Shown here one piece after another: positions 45,301 to 53,527 of a stretch of DNA of 58,049 bases. The notes beneath the pieces are model-generated. The model was not told the DNA's origin and did no database searches. It saw only the letters and a list, made by a program, of their open reading frames with translations. Each line of letters opens with the position of its first letter. Position 1 is the stretch's first letter. The translations under genes were made by a program, and so were the position numbers. This DNA comes from Paenibacillus plantarum (GTDB taxonomy: Bacteria; Bacillota; Bacilli; Paenibacillales; NBRC-103111): assembly GCF_013141695.1 (NCBI RefSeq), contig NZ_WHNY01000015.1, forward strand, positions 1-58,049, given 5' to 3'.

Positions 45301-46121
45301 ATTTGAGAGATAACTTGGCGAACGATAGGGAGAAGGACTTTGCGCTCTTCCCTTTACACAGCTTGAGCAAGGCTCCACTGCGCATTCTAATTGTGGAAGA
45401 CAATGAAATTAACCAAACGGTGGCTCGCTCTCTTCTGGAAAGTATGATGAACTGTCGCATTCAAGTGGCTGGTAACGGATTTCAGGCCCTGCATGATTTG
45501 GCGAATCACACGTATGATTTGATCCTCATGGATATCCATTTGCCTGAGCTCGATGGGATCGAAACGACCAAGCGCATTCGTCATGAGCCGAAATGGGCAC
45601 ACATTCCGATTATTGCCTTAACTGCGGACTCAACGCTCGACAATCGGCTGGCCTGTATAGAGGCGGGGATGAGTGACATGATCTCCAAGCCCATCATTCC
45701 CGAACGGCTAAGCGCTGCTATTGCATCCACACTTCATCTGCAAGTGGAGAATCATCGAATTGCTGGACTGGATATTGCGGAGGCACTCCAACGCATGGGC
45801 GGAAAAACGGACATTTATCGTGAGATGCTCCGTAAATTCCAAGACCAAACCGACCCTCTGATGGCGCTATTGAAAGGTAACCTCGACGCAGGTAACTTTG
45901 AGGAGGCTCTTCGTTTGCTTCATGGCATACGCGGTTCTTCCAGCAACCTTTCGGCTAATCGTGTGTTTGCCGCGGCAAGCGAGTTGGAGGATTCCGTGAA
46001 GGAGCAAAAGAAGCTGCAAACAGCAGATCGCGATCTCTCTGACGTGTTCCATTTGCTTCAACATGTAGAGTTTGAATTGCAGTTCGTTTATCAAACCATC
46101 CAAAAATTGCTGCTTGATTGA
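42327..46121 (+). CDS. Hybrid sensor histidine kinase with two receiver domains and HPt
   Basis: A 1264-residue phosphorelay protein. TM1 about 9-28, dCache sensor about 32-270, TM2 about 276-298, HAMP about 300-350, two PAS regions about 360-490 and 495-610. HisKA has His634 (ARMSHEIRTPLNG), followed by an ATPase domain with N-box NLSSNAIKFT, G1 DTGIGM and G2 GGTGLGL. REC1 has Asp915 (LLLDMEAD), REC2 has Asp1069 (LMDIHLPELDG), and the C-terminal HPt carries His1199 (LLHGIRGSS), where the usual Lys is Arg. Phosphate could travel His-Asp-His inside one chain and then leave to an unlinked regulator. AGGAAAAA precedes the ATG. Confidence 0.93.
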   Translation: MSSSLRFKLVSWLVLITSISLTVVGITNYKLSRNKLLQQMNEQSITSVSNSARNLYDFLSIRLAEVELISRVSIMKNGTQDDRLKFLTHELQTDGNRYHAMAIADLAGNLQFTSGLTFSISDELRFQQALQGKTFISDPHLSKMKGIYVISITAPIFDDQHKVVSIIDVSMEAAPVFQEHLLAPPNNGDQLIVNREGLTLYDSDPSTILKVNIFTEYPELRPAFQQALRTGKGYIDESFISGTKTRWFYARIPQLNWYLAYSMPITAIEAPTSPLLWSTVGLIVMAALIIFILIYLTTNHLIIKRIKQILQVTEAVAAGDFHTKPIVFKSKDELGALALSVNGMMENIRELFEPFEAFIRHNQYAMIVMDPNFMINHLNGRATQMLGYSFADVHKIATPLIWLDQKQLNERAAQYSAELGETIPADCTTLVIRSLRHLKEDLEWTWYHKDGTRIYVQASVSCITHPNGEFKGYVLIARDISDIKASNETKERLFTIVESARDAILTFDQDGYIFYINPAGIQRIGLAGTVYERTHFHEFVEILNDINFEEGLQTAIRDGFWEFEAEVMTKNQQRIIVSLVIVPHFPLDNGELYFSAITRDITDQVHAKEQLILAKQEADDANLAKGVFLARMSHEIRTPLNGIVGLSHLLERTAMTELQMDYIRKISRSSQSLSHIINDILDFSKLEVDKLVIEHHPFQLDETIDRVCETLSVLLGHKPVDFICDIPDQVPGGLIGDSLRLYQVLLNLSSNAIKFTEQGTVTLRVGVDQMHENEVTLRFSVTDTGIGMDEKQLANLFQPFIQGDEVTSRKYGGTGLGLVISKNIIENMGGSISVSSTQGTGSEFLVLLTFTLYIPSNKVFPPLPLAMLVVEDHPTLNRVLVQSLQSICNDAAGVYSWKEALQVIDHIPLDFLLLDMEADDMYGEDVWLSMLAACQQQGIRTIIYTSLSGRDALEQLPTEASPDAVLVKPISRSLLYRTLASLQAESEIVHTHLRDNLANDREKDFALFPLHSLSKAPLRILIVEDNEINQTVARSLLESMMNCRIQVAGNGFQALHDLANHTYDLILMDIHLPELDGIETTKRIRHEPKWAHIPIIALTADSTLDNRLACIEAGMSDMISKPIIPERLSAAIASTLHLQVENHRIAGLDIAEALQRMGGKTDIYREMLRKFQDQTDPLMALLKGNLDAGNFEEALRLLHGIRGSSSNLSANRVFAAASELEDSVKEQKKLQTADRDLSDVFHLLQHVEFELQFVYQTIQKLLLD

Positions 46122-46204
46122 AAAATACACGAATTTATGTCACTATATGCGTATACTCCATCTTGATGGAGTGTGTCATTTTATACGTATAGGTGGTTAT
46201 TGTT

Positions 46205-47110
46205 ATGACTGAACATGGCGCTCCATACCGCATCTTGTTGTATTATAAATTCGTCGCTGTTGCTGATCACGAAGCATTAGCGCGAGAACATTTGGCTTAT
46301 TGCAAAAAGCTCGGTGTAAAAGGACGCATCCTGATTGCTCCTGAGGGCATTAACGGCACCCTTTCTGGGACCGTAGAGCAAACGGAAGCCTACATGGCGA
46401 TGATGAATCTCATGCCATTGTTTAAAGATATGGTTTACAAGATTGATGAACATGAAGGACATGCCTTCAAGAAACTGTTTGTCCGTCCGAAAAAAGAGCT
46501 CGTCACCTTCCGTCTTGAAGAAGACGTGAATCCGAATGAGCTTACGGGAACGCATTTGAAGCCGAAAGAATTTTATGAGAAGCTCAAAAATGAAGATGTC
46601 ATCGTGCTCGATGGCCGTAATCATTATGAGTATGATATCGGGCATTTCCGAGGCGCCATTCGTCCTGAGGTCGAGACGACCAAGGAATTCCCCGAGTGGA
46701 TTCGCAATAATCTGCAAGAGTTTAAAAACAAACCAATTCTCACTTACTGCACGGGTGGCATTCGTTGTGAGAAATTATCCGGTTTCTTGATCAACGAAGG
46801 CTTTACCGACGTGTATCAGCTGGACGGTGGAATCGTCACCTACGGCAAAGACGAAGAGGTGCAAGGTCGTTTATTCGATGGAAAATGCTATGTATTCGAT
46901 GAGCGCATCTCCGTACCGATTAACCGCACTGATGAAGATATCGTTGTAGGCAAATGCTACCACTGCGGAACCGCAGAGGATCGCTATATTAACTGTGCGA
47001 ACGATCTGTGCCACTTGAAGCACATTTGCTGTGAGGCTTGTGAAGAGGAGCATGACAGCTTCTGTTCCAAGGAATGCGAAGAGAAAACGTTGAGCGCGTT
47101 GGAGGCATAG
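46205..47110 (+). CDS. trhO: tRNA uridine(34) hydroxylase TrhO (rhodanese family)
   Basis: A 301-residue protein of the YceA/TrhO family, which makes 5-hydroxyuridine at tRNA wobble position 34 using oxygen. An N-terminal acylphosphatase-like domain (about 8-105, with [17 protein letters not shown]), a rhodanese domain with active-site loop CTGGIRC starting at Cys182, and a C-terminal Cys-rich part ([22 protein letters not shown]) that may bind zinc. ATG 46205 is chosen over a GTG four codons upstream that lies inside AGGTGG, the likely ribosome-binding site. Monocistronic. Confidence 0.92.
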   Translation: MTEHGAPYRILLYYKFVAVADHEALAREHLAYCKKLGVKGRILIAPEGINGTLSGTVEQTEAYMAMMNLMPLFKDMVYKIDEHEGHAFKKLFVRPKKELVTFRLEEDVNPNELTGTHLKPKEFYEKLKNEDVIVLDGRNHYEYDIGHFRGAIRPEVETTKEFPEWIRNNLQEFKNKPILTYCTGGIRCEKLSGFLINEGFTDVYQLDGGIVTYGKDEEVQGRLFDGKCYVFDERISVPINRTDEDIVVGKCYHCGTAEDRYINCANDLCHLKHICCEACEEEHDSFCSKECEEKTLSALEA

Positions 47111-47245
47111 GAGGGGGGCTTGCCCCTTCTTTCGCGGAAAATTCGAACTGTCAACTCTTTTGGGGATCGATTTTACCTCTTTCGCAGAGATGTCGGCGCC
47201 TCGCCACTCTCTGCAGATCGATTCCCCCTCCTATCGCAGCCCCTA

Positions 47246-47445
47246 CCGCGATTAGATGGAAAAACTACATCTAATTTCGCTCGATTCGGCTGATTCTTCC
47301 ATTTAGATGTAAAAACTCCAGTTAAATTTCACCATTTTCGCGAATAGCGAGCAAAGGGTTGAAAATAGCTGGAGTTTTTACAGTTATTCTCTGAAATCAG
47401 GCCAATTAGCCTGATTTAGATGTAGGTTTTCCAGTTATTGCTGCG
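47246..47445. repeat. Intergenic repeat family A, copy 3
   Basis: The longest copy: TTAGATGGAAAAACTACATC, TTAGATGTAAAAACTCCAG, ATAGCTGGAGTTTTTACAG and TTAGATGTAGGTTTTCCAG units follow each other over 200 nt within a 650-nt gene-free stretch. Several units can pair with themselves or with neighbours. Confidence 0.7.
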
Positions 47446-47529
47446 GCGCGGCGTTTGTAATGGCCTGTAGAGCCTAAAAGAAGATAGACTGTCGGGAGCA
47501 TCGCTTCCCACCATGTAACTTAACACTCT

Positions 47530-47580
47530 CACTAGAAGAGACCCCTCTCAAGTCGATTGACTTGGGAGGGGCCTCTTTGC
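47530..47580. terminator. Terminator-like hairpin between trhO and the hemerythrin gene
   Basis: AAGAGACCCCTCTCAAGTC pairs with GACTTGGGAGGGGCCTCTT (two mismatches) around GATT. The two flanking genes converge, so it could serve either. It lies 420 nt after trhO and 181 nt after the hemerythrin gene. Confidence 0.65.
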
Positions 47581-47758
47581 TACAGGCACATTTTAGCTAC
47601 TTTAAACTCCTGCTACTTTGCTACTCCTGTTTCTTTCACCACACTACTTCCATACTAGCTACTCTACCACTCTTCCACACTAGCTACTCTTTTTCACTCT
47701 CTCCAGTCACTCTAGCAAATCCTGCCACTCCAACGATCCCTGCTTCTTTCACCACTTT
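47580..47758. repeat. Pyrimidine-rich low-complexity stretch
   Basis: About 180 nt strongly enriched for C and T on the + strand, with repeated ACTAGCTACTCT and TTTCTTTCACCAC blocks. It lies just past the hemerythrin stop codon and has no believable gene. Confidence 0.5.
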
Positions 47759-47760
47759 AC

Positions 47761-48303
47761 CTAACTAATCTGATCCTCGATCTGGTCCATAATCCGATCA
47801 ATTAATGGGTAGACTAGCTCCTCCTCCAACGTGAAGTGCTTGAGCAGAATGAGGCAGGCCGTCAATAGTTCGGAGGCCATCACATGGACGAAGTCCATGT
47901 CGACTGGCACGCTCATGGCATTGACACCGTTGACGTATGACTGTACGACTCTTTTGGCCAGATCATGATCCTGCTCCAACACATGCATGGACCGCGAAAC
48001 TGAGATGGCCATCGTCGGATGTAAATAAGTTTGCAGACTCGGGAATAACACTTGTTCTTCCCATTCCGAATGCTGCTCCAACTCCTCCACCAAGGATAGA
48101 ATGCCGTCCTGAAGTTCGATCAGACGACACATCCCAATTGAGCAATCATCAAGGGTGTACAAAGCTGCAGCTAGCGTTCGAATATCGGAGAGCTGCTCAC
48201 GCATTTGCACATGCTCCTCCTTCAAACGCTGGGCTAGCATTCTAAATTCACTAGGATTCACATTATTTGCCCGATTCGTTTGAATGCTCAAACGGTCACT
48301 CAT
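47761..48303 (-). CDS. Hemerythrin-domain protein
   Basis: A 180-residue all-helical protein with the hemerythrin/HHE iron-binding pattern: His30 in KEEHVQM, H-x3-E in EQHSEWEEQVLFP, His in DH (LEQDHDLAK) and the C-terminal HFTLEEELVYPLID. Such proteins bind a di-iron centre and handle oxygen, nitric oxide or iron-sulfur repair (compare YtfE/ScdA). ATG 48303 is chosen because GGAGG lies 7 nt upstream. It is 130 nt downstream of the terminator of the chemoreceptor gene, so probably independent. Confidence 0.88.
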   Translation of the reverse strand: MSDRLSIQTNRANNVNPSEFRMLAQRLKEEHVQMREQLSDIRTLAAALYTLDDCSIGMCRLIELQDGILSLVEELEQHSEWEEQVLFPSLQTYLHPTMAISVSRSMHVLEQDHDLAKRVVQSYVNGVNAMSVPVDMDFVHVMASELLTACLILLKHFTLEEELVYPLIDRIMDQIEDQIS

Positions 48304-48435
48304 TCGACATCCTCCTCCGAGTTTTCGTAAGAAACATTTCTTCGTAAGCATCAGCTTAAAGTTTCTTTAGAAACTTGCCACGTAAGTATTCACATTGTTT
48401 TCGTGAACCGAAAACTTATCCTTGCTTATGTGGAA

Positions 48436-48484
48436 ACAGAAAAACCCCATACCGCATTATCATTGTATGCGGCATGGGGTTGTT
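48436..48484 (-). terminator. Terminator of the Cache chemoreceptor gene
   Basis: AACCCCATACCGCAT / ATGCGGCATGGGGTT stem with one mismatch and a 9-nt loop; on the minus strand it is followed by a T run. It lies 32 nt past the stop codon. Confidence 0.85.
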
Positions 48485-48515
48485 AACATGCGAAAGAATG
48501 TCTAATAATAACCTT

Positions 48516-50723
48516 TTATCGAATACGGCTCTCCGTCAAATGAAACTGATTCACAAGCAGCAACATAGAGTGTGTTATTGCTCCTACATCTCCCGTCGTT
48601 TGACGCACATGATGCATGTCTTGCAGGAGCTCTTTCACAGTAAGCTCAACCTCCGCGGAGATCTGACGGTTCTCTTTGCTCACCGCTGCAATCTTCTCCA
48701 TAAGAGCAACGACTTCCTCTACCACCTGTGTTTTCATGGTATCGTGAGCATTCGCCGTGCTAAGAATCTCAGACGCCGCAGCAACAATCTGCGTCCCTTC
48801 CAGAACGACCTTCGTCCCTTCTTCCATGGAGATGAAGGCTTCATTCGCATGTCGTTCAATGTGCTCGATCGTTTCATTGATTTCCATGGTTGATTTCTTG
48901 GTCAAATCCGCCAACTTGCGGATCTCCCCAGCAACGACGGCAAATCCTTTGCCATGCTCACCTACTCGCGCCGCCTCAATAGAGGCATTCAACGACAATA
49001 GATTCGTCTGCGCCGAGATTTCTTCAATTACTTTAAGCAGCTTCGGAATTTCTTGCGTCGTATGCAGGAAGGTTTGGATGGTTTGGTTCGTTTCCTCTAC
49101 TTTCGCCGAAATATCCGTCATCTTCTGACCAATGCGTTCAACCTCATCCTGCGCAACAGCAATCTGTCCTGAAGCTTTCTGTTCCAGTTCGCGCAAAGTT
49201 CCGCTCATATTTTGCGTAACATCCTTCGCGACATCAATATCCTTCAGCTGTCCACGCAGCGAGCGAATCATGTCATGGATTTTGGTACTCATCCGACCTG
49301 TAGATTGCTCTGTCGACCCTGTTGAGTCATTCATCCGTTCTTGGCTCACTTGCACCTCAGCAGCCGCTTGTTTCACTTGCAGCATGATACCTTCCAAGGA
49401 ATCGATCATATTATTGATCCATTTGGCCAAATCCCGCGTCTCATCGCCAGCGAACTCATCAACCTTCAGGCGCTGCGTCAAATCCCCTTTACCTTCTGCA
49501 TTAATCCGGATAAATTTATTAATTTGAGCAAGCTGTCTAGCAATCGGTTTACTTCCTTGGCGTCTAATTAAATTGGCACCAATTCCACCGAAGAGCAGAT
49601 TGACACCTACCATGATTGCCGCACCGACACCATTCGAAACATGTCCATTTAGCAGCCAAAAGCTACCCGCGGTAACAAGCAGCATGAGCGCAATAAACCG
49701 CATTTGCAGACTGAACATCTTCCAATCAATCGAACGAGTACGATAGACCTCTTCCAAATCCCCTTCACACATCATTCCCCACACGTCCGGACAATGTGGC
49801 AACTGGAAGGTCACACCTTTGCCTATTACTGAAATATGCCGATAATCGGAATATCCTGGGTATTCAACGAATACATTATTTCCCTTAGCAATGGTTCCCG
49901 CTACGCCTGGATGCAGCTGCCCCGTCGCAGGATCCGTGAAAACAAGCTCCAACTCCGTATGCTCCTTGACGCCAACGATCCCATAATCGGTGCGAACGCC
50001 GTCTTTCAAATTATCGCCATGGGTAAAGGTCAAATCTTCGAATCGGCTTCGCGATAACGCTGTTCCAGGAACGATTTGTTTATTTAACCCAGGCTTTGCC
50101 ATAAATAAATAGTTATCACCAGAATCGGGATACACATGTCCCGACTCGCGCTGAATCAGATCTCCGAGCACATCGTTCGGCACGCGTCCACAAACGGCTC
50201 CTTTCCATTGACCACCTACCATAATAGGTGAAATGAAAGCGATCGTCATCGCATCATGAAATGGCGAAGTACTTGGACCGATTTGGAGCGTAAGCGGGTC
50301 CGAGAAGGGTCCGAATAAGCATTTCACGCCTTTGCGTGTTTCTTCCAACCCTTTCCCCAGCACGCCTCCAGCGGCATAGGATCTTCCCACATGAGTATTG
50401 TGTGTGGAGTATACGACAGTAGCCTTTTCATCCAAAATAAATACTTCGGAAAAATCAGCTCCACTCTTCATTGTTGCTGTCAAGAACCTTCCAAGTACTG
50501 ATGCATCCTTCGATGCAGACTCCCTCAACACTTCAGTCTCCGTTAACTGTTCAAGCAATCGATCCAAATTGGACCAGTAGGCGAGGGCCCAACTACGTAA
50601 AATTTCCGTTCTTGTATGCGCAATTCCTTCGAAAATATGCTCAACATCTTCCTTGATATGACGATTCAGGCGGTAAGACCACCACAAAGGCAGACCTTTT
50701 CTAAACCCCAGCCAATCAAACAT
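48516..50723 (-). CDS. Methyl-accepting chemotaxis protein with N-terminal Cache-like sensor
   Basis: A 735-residue chemoreceptor. Residues about 55-330 form a Cache-like sensor ([43 protein letters not shown]). Unusually, no hydrophobic helix precedes it; the only two membrane helices are at about 338-358 and 362-385, after the sensor. A HAMP-like segment (about 386-450) and a complete signalling domain follow, with hairpin tip [34 protein letters not shown] lies about 11 nt before the ATG. A palindrome at 50742-50756 sits just upstream. Confidence 0.88.
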   Translation of the reverse strand: MFDWLGFRKGLPLWWSYRLNRHIKEDVEHIFEGIAHTRTEILRSWALAYWSNLDRLLEQLTETEVLRESASKDASVLGRFLTATMKSGADFSEVFILDEKATVVYSTHNTHVGRSYAAGGVLGKGLEETRKGVKCLFGPFSDPLTLQIGPSTSPFHDAMTIAFISPIMVGGQWKGAVCGRVPNDVLGDLIQRESGHVYPDSGDNYLFMAKPGLNKQIVPGTALSRSRFEDLTFTHGDNLKDGVRTDYGIVGVKEHTELELVFTDPATGQLHPGVAGTIAKGNNVFVEYPGYSDYRHISVIGKGVTFQLPHCPDVWGMMCEGDLEEVYRTRSIDWKMFSLQMRFIALMLLVTAGSFWLLNGHVSNGVGAAIMVGVNLLFGGIGANLIRRQGSKPIARQLAQINKFIRINAEGKGDLTQRLKVDEFAGDETRDLAKWINNMIDSLEGIMLQVKQAAAEVQVSQERMNDSTGSTEQSTGRMSTKIHDMIRSLRGQLKDIDVAKDVTQNMSGTLRELEQKASGQIAVAQDEVERIGQKMTDISAKVEETNQTIQTFLHTTQEIPKLLKVIEEISAQTNLLSLNASIEAARVGEHGKGFAVVAGEIRKLADLTKKSTMEINETIEHIERHANEAFISMEEGTKVVLEGTQIVAAASEILSTANAHDTMKTQVVEEVVALMEKIAAVSKENRQISAEVELTVKELLQDMHHVRQTTGDVGAITHSMLLLVNQFHLTESRIR

Positions 50724-50741
50724 ACCACAACACCCCTTTTA

Positions 50742-50756
50742 TCACATTTAATGTGA
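50742..50756. promoter_or_regulatory. Perfect palindrome upstream of the Cache chemoreceptor
   Basis: TCACAT-TTA-ATGTGA, a 6-bp perfect inverted repeat with a 3-nt centre, 18 nt upstream of the chemoreceptor start. The position suits an operator or a transcript hairpin; the binding protein is unknown. Confidence 0.45.
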
Positions 50757-50898
50757 CTTTGTTTAACATTCCTTATATTCGACAATTTTATAGTGATTTT
50801 CATCGCAAAGCAAGACAAATAACTGAATTTTTCATGAATAATCCGAACATTAACAAAAAAAACATGAGGAATGTCGGTATTTTTCTATGTTAGTTATA

Positions 50899-50927
50899 TT
50901 GACATAATTTTCTGAAAAATTTACAAT
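50899..50927 (+). promoter_or_regulatory. SigA-type promoter of the ATP-grasp operon
   Basis: TTGACA at 50899-50904, a 17-nt AT-rich spacer and TACAAT at 50922-50927. This is a near-consensus vegetative promoter. It would give a leader of about 145 nt before the ATP-grasp start codon. Confidence 0.75.
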
Positions 50928-51078
50928 ATAAGAAAAACCACATCGTACCAGCTGCATAAATCATGTTACTATATCTAACAAATAAAGAACTTAGATCAGA
51001 AAGGAGGCCTGGTTTCTGCTTCGGGCCGTTTGCTTCTTACAGCTTCCGAACGCATAATGATGAAACCAGGGAGCTGCG

Positions 51079-52533
51079 ATGTCTAAACCTGAGAATCTGG
51101 TCACTACCCCTTATGATCCTCGTCCTTTTTTTGATGAGATGTTTATGAACGCCTACTCGGTTCGCCCTCATTATCAAAGTACCTTTCTTCAATTCATGTC
51201 GATGAAGACTGGTAACTTAAACAAGCGCCAGACCGCTACGATGAAACGGATGATGGAAGAAGGGATTACCTTCACCCTCTATAGTCCCGATCAGACGGAG
51301 GCGCTAGAGCGCACACTCCCCTTCGATCCTATCCCTAGGATTATTCCGCAAGAAGAGTGGATTAAGCTCGAACGAGGACTCAAACAGCGTGTTAAGGCCC
51401 TCAATATGTTTCTCAAAGATATTTATCATGAGCAGTCCATTCTGAAGGATGGGATTATTCCTAGAAAAATGGTGCTGTCCAATTGTTACTTCCGACCTGA
51501 GATGATGCGGCTTTCGATTCCAAACGATGTGTATGTGACGGCCTCTGGGATTGATTTAATTCGAGATGAGCAGGGTGAATATTTCGTTCTCGAGGATAAT
51601 CTCCGTTCCCCTTCTGGCTTCTCTTACTTATATAAAAGCAGATCGATTATGACGCACTTATTCCCTGAACTCGTGTTCAGTCATTCCATTCAAGATATTG
51701 AGCATAGCTTAAATGTATTTCTAACCGCACTACGTAAGCTGAGTCCTTCCGGCAAATCAGATCCTGTCATTGGACTTTTAACACCAGGCTGCTATAACTC
51801 CGCGTATTTCGAGCACACATTCCTCGCTCAGCAAATGGGATTAGAGTTAGTAGAAGGACACGATCTCGTCGTCATTGATCACAAAGTGTACATTCGCGGC
51901 ATCAAAGGGCTTCGCCAAATCGATGTTCTCTACCGCAGGATAGATGACGATTTCTTAGATCCACTCGCTTTCGATCCGAACTCGATGCTTGGTGTTGCTG
52001 GCATAATGAACGCCTATCGCGCGGGCAATATCAACATTGTGAACGCACCAGGTACAGGTGTAGCCGATGACAAAGCCATTTATGCCTACGTGCCCGATAT
52101 GATTCGATATTACTTGAATGAAGAACCTATTTTAAACAACGTACCGACATATATTCTTTCGCGGCCTGATGAGCGAGCGCATGTCCTGGAGCATTTGCAC
52201 GAAATGGTTGTGAAGGAAACTTCTCTCTCTGGCGGCTACGGCATGCTAATTGGGCCAACGGCTTCTGAGAGTGAAATTGCTGATTTCCGGCTCAAAATCC
52301 TAGCCAACCCCGATCGCTATATCGCGCAACCTACGATTCAACTATCCAGAGCACCTGTCATGATCGATGGTCAAATGGCAGCAAGGCACATAGATTTGCG
52401 AGCTTTTGTCATTGCGGGTGAAGACATTCAAGTGATTCCTGGCGGACTTACGCGTGTTGCTTTGAAAGAAGGCTCCCTCGTTGTGAATTCCTCGCAAGGC
52501 GGGGGATGTAAAGATACGTGGGTTGTTCGCTAA
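51079..52533 (+). CDS. Circularly permuted type-2 ATP-grasp protein (DUF404/DUF407)
   Basis: A 484-residue protein of the circularly permuted ATP-grasp group. Visible family blocks: LNMFLKDIYHEQSILKDGIIP, the DLIRDEQGEYFVLEDNLRSPSGFSY segment, LLTPGCYNSAYFEHTFLAQQMGLELVEGHDL, and the C-terminal VKETSLSGGYGMLIGP ... RHIDLRAFVIAG. ATP-grasp enzymes activate a carboxylate as acyl phosphate and join it to an amine or thiol, so it is predicted to make a peptide-like bond. GGGAG lies 5 nt before the ATG. First gene of a three-gene operon with alpha-E and transglutaminase-like proteins; the substrate is unknown. Confidence 0.9.
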   Translation: MSKPENLVTTPYDPRPFFDEMFMNAYSVRPHYQSTFLQFMSMKTGNLNKRQTATMKRMMEEGITFTLYSPDQTEALERTLPFDPIPRIIPQEEWIKLERGLKQRVKALNMFLKDIYHEQSILKDGIIPRKMVLSNCYFRPEMMRLSIPNDVYVTASGIDLIRDEQGEYFVLEDNLRSPSGFSYLYKSRSIMTHLFPELVFSHSIQDIEHSLNVFLTALRKLSPSGKSDPVIGLLTPGCYNSAYFEHTFLAQQMGLELVEGHDLVVIDHKVYIRGIKGLRQIDVLYRRIDDDFLDPLAFDPNSMLGVAGIMNAYRAGNINIVNAPGTGVADDKAIYAYVPDMIRYYLNEEPILNNVPTYILSRPDERAHVLEHLHEMVVKETSLSGGYGMLIGPTASESEIADFRLKILANPDRYIAQPTIQLSRAPVMIDGQMAARHIDLRAFVIAGEDIQVIPGGLTRVALKEGSLVVNSSQGGGCKDTWVVR

Positions 52534-52567
52534 TCGCGATCTACAATTCGATTGGAGGCCAAGGGAT

Positions 52568-53527
52568 ATGGTGATGATGGGACGAACAGCGGAAGCTTTA
52601 TTCTGGATCGGTAGATATTCGGAAAGAACTGAGAATCACGCTAGACTGATCGATGTGTATTATCATATCCGTGAGGATATGGAAGGCAGCAGTAAGCAAT
52701 CCTGGAGCCGGCTCATCGATACAATTGGGGACCGTGCTGCTTTCACTGAGCAGTACGGCAGCTTCACCGAACAACATGTCCTTCAATACATTACGCTTGA
52801 TAAAAATAATGCGAACTCCCTACTCGCCTGTACGAACCACGCACGTGCTAACCTGCGAAATATTCGGGAGAAGATGCCTTCCGAGCTATGGGATATTTTG
52901 AATGGACTCTATTTATGGCTCAAAGAAAAAGAAGTCCGCGATATCACGAATGATTCGCCTCATTTGTTCTATCGCTTTATCCGGGATACGCTATCTATGT
53001 TTCAAGGTGCGGCGACTTCCGTCATGCCTCGTCAGAACGAATGGCATTTCGTTGAAGCTGGGCGCTATCTAGAACGAGCTGAGAATGTGCTGCGTTTAAT
53101 TCAATCGCTTTGTTCGGAATATGCCAAAGAAGACTTTTCTTCCTATCCGCTCATGCTTGCGGTTTTGAAATCCGTCAGCGGATACGAATCGTATCGCAAA
53201 GAGTATGCAGATACGGTCAATTTGAATAGCATCATCAAATTCCTGCTTTTAAATGAAACGTTCCCTCGATCCGTTGCCTTCTCCATGCAGTCTTTGGAGC
53301 GCTCGTTCAAGGGCATTCAATTGGATGATCCTGAACTCACCAACGCTGTGCATAAACTGGCTAAACTAGCAGGGAAAGTGAAAGCGAATTTGGCTTGCAT
53401 CGACGAAGAGGATTTGAGATCAGGCAAATTAGAAGCGACATTGCAAACACTGCTCGACTCCTGTAATGGGATGGGGGTACGGATGTCCAAAGTCTTTTTC
53501 CCCTCTCGGGAGGAGGTTATCGCATGA
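52568..53527 (+). CDS. Alpha-E domain protein (DUF403)
   Basis: A 319-residue all-helical protein starting MVMMGRTAEALFWIGRYSERTENHARL, the typical alpha-E N-terminus, with FLLLNETFPRSVAFSMQSLE in the C-terminal half. It has no known catalytic residues; the family always travels with permuted ATP-grasp and transglutaminase-like genes and may be the third subunit or carrier of that pathway. ATG 52568 is chosen because GGAGG lies 9 nt upstream; an earlier frame start would overlap the ATP-grasp gene without a ribosome-binding site. Its stop overlaps the next start (ATGA). Confidence 0.9.
   Translation: MVMMGRTAEALFWIGRYSERTENHARLIDVYYHIREDMEGSSKQSWSRLIDTIGDRAAFTEQYGSFTEQHVLQYITLDKNNANSLLACTNHARANLRNIREKMPSELWDILNGLYLWLKEKEVRDITNDSPHLFYRFIRDTLSMFQGAATSVMPRQNEWHFVEAGRYLERAENVLRLIQSLCSEYAKEDFSSYPLMLAVLKSVSGYESYRKEYADTVNLNSIIKFLLLNETFPRSVAFSMQSLERSFKGIQLDDPELTNAVHKLAKLAGKVKANLACIDEEDLRSGKLEATLQTLLDSCNGMGVRMSKVFFPSREEVIA

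Noticed and set aside
49132..49527. Ser/Cys-rich + strand frames opposite the Cache chemoreceptor
   Set aside because: They are shadows of the Ala/Glu/Thr-rich signalling domain on the other strand.
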